Source: Phycisphaeraceae bacterium
GTDB lineage: Bacteria; Planctomycetota; Phycisphaerae; Phycisphaerales; Phycisphaeraceae
Direction: 5' to 3'
Assembly: GCA_020850375.1 (NCBI GenBank)
Contig: JADZET010000468.1
Span: forward strand, 1 to 11,665
DNA: 11,665 nucleotides
The notes beneath the pieces are model-generated. The model did no database searches, had not been told where the DNA came from, and saw nothing but the letters and a program-made list of their open reading frames with translations. Below, piece by piece: positions 6,823-11,665 of the stretch. Position numbers and translations under genes: made by a program. The number at the start of each line of letters is the position of its first letter. Within the stretch, counting starts at the first letter, position 1.

Positions 6823-8570
6823 TATCGCCTCCATCCTCTGTCACGTCCGCCTCCACTGAGCGCCGCCATCGCCGCCACCACGATCATCCACCCCATCCCC
6901 GGCTCAGGAACCACCATCGCCTCCACCACCACGCCACCCCCCGCCAGCTTCGCCACGAACGGATTGATGTCCTGCACATTGAAATCCCCATCCCCGTTCG
7001 GATCCACCATCGCCAGCACCGCCCCCGCCAGGTCCACGTCTAATCCCAGCTCCGCCAGCCGATCCTGCACGTACCACCCATACGCCAACCCGCCCCCCAG
7101 CGCCGACACAAACGGGTTGATGTCCTGCACGTTGACCAGCCCGTCGAGGTTGAAGTCCCCCCGCCCAAAGAACGCCACGTGCAGCAGCCAAGGCTGATCC
7201 CGCGCCACCGCCGGCCCAGCCCCGTCCGGGTCATACAACCCCCACCCCGTGATCCACCCCGTCTCGCTGATGTCCCACGCCTCCGTCAGCTCCCACCCCC
7301 CCGTCGGATCGATCACCGTGTTCAGATCCAGCCAGTACCCCTCCGGCCCCCACATCATCGCCGCGAAACGCTGCGAATCATCCGGCGCGAAGTCGCTGCT
7401 GTAACCCACCGCCACCCCCGTGTCGTTGATCGCCCGCGCCCACGACGCCCCCCACCCGTCGCTCCGCAGCCGAAGGCTCCACAGCGCCGTCGCCGCCGTC
7501 CCCCCCGCCTCCCAACGCACCGCCCGCAATCCGAGGTCCTGATCCCCCGACCCGAAAACCGCAGCCGATCCCACCACCGTCCCCCCGTTGTTGATGTCCT
7601 CCGCGCTCGTGTGCGTGTACCCGTCCGACCGCTCGCCCAGGTTCCCCAGCTCCGTCGCCGCATGTGAACCCGCCGACCATCTCACCGCCCGCGACCCGAC
7701 GTACACGTGCGACCGGTTGTACTTGCTCGAGAACCCCGCCGCCGTCCCCGCCGCGTTCACGTCCCGCGCCGACGAATAGTTGATCCCATCCACCGACTCG
7801 CCCAGCGAGTCCAATTCCGTCGCCGCCGTCGACCCCGCCGCCCAACGCGCCGCCCGCACTCCGTACGACGTGCCCTTCTCGTCGGTCTTGCCGCTCTCCC
7901 CCACCGCCACCCCCAAGTCGTTGACCGCGTACGCCCACCCCGACCCTCCCGTCCCGCCCGCGCTGAGCGTCCCGAGCTCCTCCGCCGTCACGCCCCCCGC
8001 CGCCCAACGCACCGCCCGTGGCCCGAGGTTCGCGTGCGTCGCCGCGTCATACTTCGTCGCGTACCCCGCCACGATGCCTGACCCGCTGATCCCCAGCGCC
8101 GACGCATTCGTGTACCCCGTCGCGCTCAGCCCCAGGTTCCCCAGCTCCGTCGGCACGCCCGCCGCATCCCACCTCACCGCCCTATCCCCCAACGGCACGT
8201 CCATCGGCCCCCACGTCTGACACACCCCCGCCGCCGTCCCCGACCCATTCAGGCCGTGCGCCCACACCTCCGTGTAGCCCCCGGTCGCCGAACCCAGACT
8301 CCCGAGTTCCACCACCTCCCCCGAACTGTCCCACCGCACCCCCCGCCAACCCACGTACACCCCGGCCCCGTCCGTCTTGCCCGCGTTCGCCGCCGCCGTC
8401 GACCCGCCCGCGTAGACGTATCCTTGGGAGAAGAAGTTGTACCCCGGCTCACCGCCCCAACCCGTCCCCGGCGCGGTGTACACCGTCACGTAACCCGCCG
8501 CCCCCCCTGTCATCACCCCAGCCAGCATCGCCGCCGCCAGCATCGACGTCCGCCGATGATTCCGTAACAT
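6822..8570 (-). CDS. Secreted beta-repeat protein with dockerin-like domain and PEP-CTERM tail (first of tandem pair)
   Basis: 582 residues from the ATG at 8570, chosen because GGAGG stands 7 bases upstream and a signal peptide begins at once (MLRNHRRTSM then LAAAMLAGVMTGGAAG). Seven repeats (about 74-406) share LG.RAVRW....AATELG.LG....GYT.....IN..G..VG, as in the downstream paralogue; I would class them with HAF-like extracellular repeats. Residues 470-541 carry two dockerin-like calcium loops, GDFNLDGLVNVQDINPFV and DPNGDGDFNVQDINPFV. The tail VVPEPG (553-558), a hydrophobic helix and RDRGWRR form a PEP-CTERM signal, so the protein is probably exported by Sec, processed by exosortase and released to the surface or matrix. 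It lies downstream of two glycosyltransferase genes. Cohesin partners, if any, are not in this window. Confidence 0.87.
   Translation of the reverse strand: MLRNHRRTSMLAAAMLAGVMTGGAAGYVTVYTAPGTGWGGEPGYNFFSQGYVYAGGSTAAANAGKTDGAGVYVGWRGVRWDSSGEVVELGSLGSATGGYTEVWAHGLNGSGTAAGVCQTWGPMDVPLGDRAVRWDAAGVPTELGNLGLSATGYTNASALGISGSGIVAGYATKYDAATHANLGPRAVRWAAGGVTAEELGTLSAGGTGGSGWAYAVNDLGVAVGESGKTDEKGTSYGVRAARWAAGSTAATELDSLGESVDGINYSSARDVNAAGTAAGFSSKYNRSHVYVGSRAVRWSAGSHAATELGNLGERSDGYTHTSAEDINNGGTVVGSAAVFGSGDQDLGLRAVRWEAGGTAATALWSLRLRSDGWGASWARAINDTGVAVGYSSDFAPDDSQRFAAMMWGPEGYWLDLNTVIDPTGGWELTEAWDISETGWITGWGLYDPDGAGPAVARDQPWLLHVAFFGRGDFNLDGLVNVQDINPFVSALGGGLAYGWYVQDRLAELGLDVDLAGAVLAMVDPNGDGDFNVQDINPFVAKLAGGGVVVEAMVVPEPGMGWMIVVAAMAALSGGGRDRGWRR
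6828..6832 (-). promoter_or_regulatory. Ribosome binding site within the preceding gene
   Basis: GGAGG on the minus strand, 5 bases before the ATG at 6822. It lies inside the final codons of the upstream paralogue and selects 6822 over the ATGs at 6834 and 6801. Confidence 0.75.
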
Positions 8571-8577
8571 GCCGCGT

Positions 8578-8582
8578 CCTCC
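8578..8582 (-). promoter_or_regulatory. Ribosome binding site deciding the start at 8570
   Basis: GGAGG on the minus strand, 7 bases before the ATG at 8570. The frame stays open for 59 more codons upstream (to 8747, overlapping the glycosyltransferase gene), but that extension lacks an RBS and would bury the signal peptide. Confidence 0.85.
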
Positions 8583-8652
8583 AGAATATTGGCCCCGCTT
8601 CCAACGACAGGCCGACCCGCCAATGCCAACCATCCGATCCGGGAACCCGGAC

Positions 8653-8668
8653 CAAGTCATCAGACTTG
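8653..8668. repeat. Small perfect palindrome near a transcription start
   Basis: CAAGTC (8653-8658) and GACTTG (8663-8668) flank ATCA. It sits just downstream of the possible promoter at 8674-8701, so it could be an operator or a leader hairpin of the PEP-CTERM pair. There is no T-tract for a terminator. Confidence 0.4.
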
Positions 8669-8673
8669 TGCGT

Positions 8674-8701
8674 ATTTTACACCAACCCCCCCAAAACCCA
8701 A
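8674..8701 (-). promoter_or_regulatory. Possible promoter for the PEP-CTERM gene pair
   Basis: On the minus strand TTGGGT (8696-8701), a 16-base spacer and TAAAAT (8674-8679, five of six consensus positions) lie in the 152-base gap between the GT2 stop and the first PEP-CTERM gene. The spot is AT-rich against a very GC-rich background. The -35 match is weak. Confidence 0.4.
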
Positions 8702-8722
8702 GAACAATCAGGCAATCTCCCC

Positions 8723-9964
8723 CTACTTCCGCTCCGTCCTCACCCAAGCCTTCTGCCTCTTAAACAAAAAAGCCAGATACAGCGGCACCTTCCACGCCAC
8801 ATACAGCGGCGTCATCGCCAGCACCCGCCCCGGCATCACCTCGCGCCCAAACCTCGCCCACGCCCCCACCACCGCCCCCGCCAGCACCACGCCTGTTCCC
8901 ATCGCCACCCACAGCGGCCAAGCGCACAACCCCGCCGCCACGCCGATCCCCGCCGCCACCGTCACGCCCATCCACCCCAAACAAAGCAGCGCCAACGGCG
9001 GCACCGCCAATTCCATCGCCAGCCCCCAAAGCGACGGCCGCATCTGCCGCAACCCTTCCCAAAACAATCGCGGCGTCTGCGTCAGCAACGTCTGCACATG
9101 CCCATGCTCCCACCGTGTCCGCTGCGTCCCCGCCGCCCTCTTCCCCGACGGCAGCACCCCGCGCACCACCGCCCCCTCGCACAGCCGCGGCGAATGCCCC
9201 GCCACCGCCAGATCCAACCCCAACTGCATGTCCTCGACAATATTCCCCGAAGCCAGCGGCGCTTTGTCGAGAATCTCCCACCGCAGCGCAAAGCCCGACC
9301 CCGTGATCAAGCACGGCAGCCCCAACCGCCGCCACCCCAGCGGCCGCACCAGGTTCTTAACCAAGAACGCCAGACAAGAAATCCTGTCTCTCGGAGTAGG
9401 GTCCGCCGGCAGCCCCATCACATAGATCGCCTGCACCACGCCAACCGCCCTCGCATCCCGCGCCAGCGCCTCGATCGCTCCCGCCTCAAACATCGTGTCC
9501 GCATCCGCCAGAATCACGATCTCCCGTGGATCCTCCCTCAGTTTCTCCACCCCATACGCCAGCGCGTAACCTTTCCCGCGCCGAACCGCATCCTGCCTCT
9601 CAAACACGTCCGCCCCCGCCTCCCGCGCCACCTTCGCCGTCGCATCCGAGCAGTTATCCGCCACCACGATCAGCCGATCCCCCGCCCCGAGCATCCCCCG
9701 CCCCCGGATCGCCCCCACCGTCCGCCCGATCACCCCCTCCTCATCATGCGCCGGCATCACCACCGCCACCCCCGCCCCCGCCCCCGGAAGTGTCGCATGC
9801 GCCGATCCCTCCCCCTCTGCCAAGCCCAGGCATTGCCATGCCTGGGTGCTTTTCTTGGCATACCGTCCCATCACCGCCGCCGCCACCTGCACCGCCAATA
9901 CCCCCACCGGCAGCGCCACGACGATCGCCAATCCCAGCAGCACCATGTCCATCACCGCCGCCAT
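8723..9964 (-). CDS. Membrane-bound family 2 glycosyltransferase
   Basis: 413 residues. One N-terminal membrane helix (about 7-33), then a GT-A catalytic domain: VAVVMPAHDEE (66-76) opens the nucleotide-sugar fold, VADNCSDAT (101-109), RRGKGYAL (128-135), the metal-binding LADADT (152-157), TGSGFALRW (221-229), the catalytic-base type VEDMQLG (243-249) and QRTRW (281-285). About three helices close the protein (roughly 317-401). The layout resembles processive, BcsA-like polymerising transferases, so a role in exopolysaccharide chain growth is likely; donor and acceptor are unknown. It starts 15 bases after the previous gene with AGGGGG as RBS. Residues about 35-64, linking helix and catalytic domain, are encoded by two repeat elements (9818-9860 and 9773-9791) and may be insertions, with TQAWQCLG falling on the hairpin. 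Confidence 0.92.
   Translation of the reverse strand: MAAVMDMVLLGLAIVVALPVGVLAVQVAAAVMGRYAKKSTQAWQCLGLAEGEGSAHATLPGAGAGVAVVMPAHDEEGVIGRTVGAIRGRGMLGAGDRLIVVADNCSDATAKVAREAGADVFERQDAVRRGKGYALAYGVEKLREDPREIVILADADTMFEAGAIEALARDARAVGVVQAIYVMGLPADPTPRDRISCLAFLVKNLVRPLGWRRLGLPCLITGSGFALRWEILDKAPLASGNIVEDMQLGLDLAVAGHSPRLCEGAVVRGVLPSGKRAAGTQRTRWEHGHVQTLLTQTPRLFWEGLRQMRPSLWGLAMELAVPPLALLCLGWMGVTVAAGIGVAAGLCAWPLWVAMGTGVVLAGAVVGAWARFGREVMPGRVLAMTPLYVAWKVPLYLAFLFKRQKAWVRTERK
9773..9791. repeat. 19-base repeat shared with the next glycosyltransferase gene
   Basis: Identical to 11060-11078. Here it encodes TLPGAGA in the linker before the GT2 catalytic domain. At 11060-11078 the same bases form the left arm and approach of a perfect palindrome. 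Confidence 0.65.
9818..9860. repeat. In-frame palindromic element inside the GT2 gene
   Basis: An inner perfect 9-bp stem (CCCAGGCAT 9825-9833, ATGCCTGGG 9838-9846, loop TGCC) sits inside an outer 7-bp stem (TGCCAAG 9818-9824, CTTGGCA 9854-9860) with a one-sided bulge. Bases 9820-9847 match the murB terminator at 5073-5100 in 27 of 28 positions, same orientation. On the plus strand the hairpin is followed by TGCTTTTCTT, so it would work as a terminator antisense to the operon. Confidence 0.8.
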
Positions 9965-9979
9965 GCCAACCCCCTACGC

Positions 9980-11209
9980 CTAATTCTTCTTCCCCGCCCC
10001 CACGATCAACTGCTCGAGCTTCCCCACCTCCGTCCCGATCCGATGCCGCCCCATCACCCGCTCGCGTCCCTTCTGCCCCATCGCCGCCAACTCCCCCGCC
10101 GGCCTCTCGAGCGCCTCTTTCATCGCCACGACTAGCCCCTCCACATCCCCCGCCGCCACAAGCCACCCCGTCTGCCCCTCCACCACCAACTCCGGCACCC
10201 CCGCGATCCGCGTCGCCACCACCGGCCGCCCCAGCGCCAACGCCTCCATCATCACCACCGGCAATCCCTCCGCAAAACTCGCCGAGACCAGCGCCCGCGC
10301 CGCGAGCATCTCCTCTTTCACAGCCGCCGACGACGCCCAACCCGTGATCTTCACCACCCCATTGAGCCCTTCGCGTGCAATGAGCTTCTCCATCGCCCCC
10401 CGCAGCGGCCCATCCCCCACCAGAATCAGCTCAAACGTCACCCCCATCTTCCGCAGCCGCGCCGCCGCCTCGACCAGCAGCATCTGCCCCTTCTCCTCGC
10501 ACAACCTCCCCACGCTCACCAACCGCTTCGCCTCCGGCACGGGCGTCAATGCATCGCCAAGAAAAATCTCCTCCACCCCGCACCGCACCACGTGCAGCTT
10601 CCCCCACGCCTCGAACGGCGCGAACACCATGCACTGGCTCCGACAGAACTCACTGATGCACGCCGTGAACGCCGACCGCTTGACCTTCTCGCCAAGCCCC
10701 CACCTCCGGGGGTGATAGAAGATCCCAGGCCCATGCACCGTCATGCTCCAGGGCGCCCCCGCGATCGCTCCCGCCAGCATCGCCACCGTCGCCGAGTTCT
10801 CCGCGATGTGGTTGTGCAGATGCTCGATCCCCCGCACCTCCATCCGCTTGGCCAGGTACGCCCCCTCCACCAGATACATCGCCTGCAACACCCGCCCCCT
10901 GATCCCGCTCAATTCTCCGCACCGAAACGCCATCACCGCCGCCCGCATCATCCGCCCCGGCCAGCGCACACACATCTCCATGAACGCCCAGAAAAACCCC
11001 AGAACTCCCGCCTCCAGCAGATACTCCGTCCCCGCCCGCTCCCGCCGAACTTCCTCACTCGCCCCCGCCCCCGGAAGTCCCCCTTCCGGGGGACGACGCA
11101 CCGAGAATGTCGCCACCTCATGCCCACGCCGACGCAGCTCCGCCACCTCGTTCCGAATGAACGTGTCGCTCGCCCGGCCATACTGACTCGTCAGGTACGC
11201 GATCCTCAT
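9980..11209 (-). CDS. GT-B (GT1/GT4-type) glycosyltransferase
   Basis: 409 residues. The N-terminal domain begins MRIAYLTSQYGRASDTFIRNE, the acceptor-side start typical of exopolysaccharide and colanic-acid-type transferases, and contains HLHNHIAENSA (130-140) and MTVHGPGIFY (156-165). The C-terminal nucleotide-sugar domain has VSVGRLCEEKG (231-241), LILVGDGPLR (261-270) and the E-x7-E motif EGLPVVMMEA (314-323). It is a cytoplasmic retaining transferase, probably adding one sugar to a lipid-linked polysaccharide intermediate; the exact sugar is unknown. Its ATG overlaps the stop of the upstream epimerase gene as ATGA, so the two are translationally coupled, and the GT2 gene follows after 15 bases. 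Residues 40-48 (PPEGGLPGA) are encoded by a perfect palindrome and probably form an inserted surface loop. Confidence 0.93.
   Translation of the reverse strand: MRIAYLTSQYGRASDTFIRNEVAELRRRGHEVATFSVRRPPEGGLPGAGASEEVRRERAGTEYLLEAGVLGFFWAFMEMCVRWPGRMMRAAVMAFRCGELSGIRGRVLQAMYLVEGAYLAKRMEVRGIEHLHNHIAENSATVAMLAGAIAGAPWSMTVHGPGIFYHPRRWGLGEKVKRSAFTACISEFCRSQCMVFAPFEAWGKLHVVRCGVEEIFLGDALTPVPEAKRLVSVGRLCEEKGQMLLVEAAARLRKMGVTFELILVGDGPLRGAMEKLIAREGLNGVVKITGWASSAAVKEEMLAARALVSASFAEGLPVVMMEALALGRPVVATRIAGVPELVVEGQTGWLVAAGDVEGLVVAMKEALERPAGELAAMGQKGRERVMGRHRIGTEVGKLEQLIVGAGKKN
11060..11092. repeat. In-frame palindromic element inside the GT-B gene
   Basis: CCCCCGGAAG (11068-11077) and CTTCCGGGGG (11083-11092) form a perfect 10-bp stem with loop TCCCC. 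The first 19 bases are identical to 9773-9791 in the GT2 gene. The element encodes PPEGGLPGAGA near the N-terminus of the transferase, between the first Rossmann strands. Confidence 0.75.
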
Positions 11210-11665
11210 CCCTTACCCTCCCCCGACGCCGCCCCTGAGCTCGTCTCCAAAGGAGACGACGAAGGGGCGGATACGCTCGCCTCACCCCCAAACGTCGCCC
11301 CCACCGCATCATCCCACGTCAGCCGCGGCCGCCACCCCAGCACCTCATGCGCCGCCTGCGCCCTGACCCTCACCGGCCTGAACCGCGCCTCAAACCGCCG
11401 CGGCACCAGAATGCTCGGCAATTTCGCCTTCTTCCCCAGCAACCCCCTCGCCACCCCCATCGCCACCCTCGTCATCGTGTGCGCGAATCCATACCCCACC
11501 GGCAGCCGCCGAGCCTCCACCCCCAGAACCCCGGAAATCCCCGCCCGCTGCATGCACACCCCGACATACTCCCACGCCGACACCCCATGCTCATCCACCA
11601 CATTGAACGTCTTCCCCCACCCCATCGGCTTCTCCGCCGCCAGCGCGAACGCCATCGCGCAATTC
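11206..11665 (-). CDS. Extended-SDR NAD-dependent epimerase/dehydratase, C-terminal part (cut by window edge)
   Basis: The frame is open to the right edge; 152 C-terminal residues are seen. The pattern CAMAFALAAEKPMGWGKTFNVVDE, then a helix-rich stretch, and AHEVLGWRPRLTWDDAVGATF match the C-terminal substrate-binding region of extended short-chain dehydrogenases acting on nucleotide sugars, where a 'G..FNV.' strand and an 'LGW.P....(E/D)' motif recur. It would supply a modified sugar nucleotide (epimerised or dehydrated) to the glycosyltransferases that follow. The Rossmann fold and YxxxK catalytic motif lie outside the window. The TGA overlaps the next gene's ATG. An ATG at 11655 is internal, not the true start. 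The last 20 or so residues (SVSAPSSSPLETSSGAASG) are low-complexity and come from a hairpin element. Confidence 0.82.
   Translation of the reverse strand, partial: NCAMAFALAAEKPMGWGKTFNVVDEHGVSAWEYVGVCMQRAGISGVLGVEARRLPVGYGFAHTMTRVAMGVARGLLGKKAKLPSILVPRRFEARFRPVRVRAQAAHEVLGWRPRLTWDDAVGATFGGEASVSAPSSSPLETSSGAASGEGKG
11231..11268. repeat. Hairpin element forming the epimerase C-terminal tail
   Basis: TCGTCTCC (11241-11248) pairs with GGAGACGA (11252-11259) around AAA; beyond a small internal loop, GCCCCT (11231-11236) pairs with AGGGGC (11263-11268). It encodes the Ser-rich tail APSSSPLETSSGA, which the enzyme family does not need, just before the ATGA junction with the GT-B gene. Confidence 0.65.

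Noticed and set aside
6823..6834. Upstream ATG at 6834 as start of the second PEP-CTERM gene
   Set aside because: AGAGG directly touches this ATG, while GGAGG stands at a workable distance from the ATG at 6822, which also forms a TAATG overlap.
8666..10135. 489-codon plus-strand frame
   Set aside because: Arg/Pro/His-rich shadow of the two glycosyltransferase genes, which carry clear catalytic motifs on the minus strand.
11206..11655. ATG at 11655 as the real start of the epimerase gene
   Set aside because: The frame continues to the window edge, and the protein would lack its Rossmann fold; the family is about 300 residues long.
1..11665. CRISPR array, tRNA, rRNA, insertion sequence or phage genes
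   Set aside because: No regularly spaced repeats, cloverleaf, transposase, integrase or terminal inverted repeats with target duplications were seen; the palindromes are isolated hairpins.

Overview
The window looks like chromosome of a GC-rich planctomycete, most likely of the class Phycisphaerae. This is inference from three signs. One is a large secreted protein with the N-terminal LEPRLLLS sorting-type motif and Calx-beta domains. The second is a pair of proteins ending in dockerin-like NVQDINPFV repeats plus a PEP-CTERM tail. The third is the overall composition. No phage, IS, CRISPR, rRNA or tRNA was seen.

Layout, left to right. (1) Two same-strand (minus) paralogous GNAT-type acetyltransferase genes; the left one is cut by the window edge (1-183), the right one is complete (369-1310) with a good sigma70-like promoter at 1348-1376. 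(2) A 346-base divergent intergenic region with a palindromic element. (3) A plus-strand LEPR/Calx-beta surface protein (1657-3987) with a textbook RBS and a strong intrinsic terminator. (4) A lone murB (4102-5043), possibly leaderless, followed by a hairpin terminator. (5) Five minus-strand genes converging on murB. From their 5' end (right edge) they are: the C-terminal part of an extended-SDR sugar-nucleotide epimerase/dehydratase (11206-11665, partial), a GT-B glycosyltransferase (9980-11209), a membrane GT2 glycosyltransferase (8723-9964), a 152-base gap with a possible promoter, and two tandem paralogous secreted beta-repeat/dockerin-like/PEP-CTERM proteins (6822-8570 and 5113-6822).

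How it fits together. The epimerase and two glycosyltransferases are tightly coupled (ATGA overlap, then 15 bases) and look like part of an exopolysaccharide operon. PEP-CTERM proteins are the substrates of exosortase, a system known to co-occur with exopolysaccharide genes, so the right half plausibly builds and decorates the cell envelope or biofilm matrix. murB provides peptidoglycan precursor synthesis from its own transcription unit.

Most interesting observation. Palindromic sequence elements sit inside reading frames here. A 28-base element that forms the murB terminator hairpin recurs with one mismatch inside the GT2 gene, in frame, just between its N-terminal membrane helix and its catalytic domain. 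A second palindrome lies inside the GT-B gene and shares 19 identical bases with the GT2 gene. A third forms the C-terminal tail of the epimerase, and another repeat supplies the last codons of the GNAT gene. These resemble, by analogy only, the protein-coding palindromic elements known from Rickettsia. A second general oddity is that third codon positions follow the DNA strand, not the gene: plus genes prefer C, minus genes prefer G.
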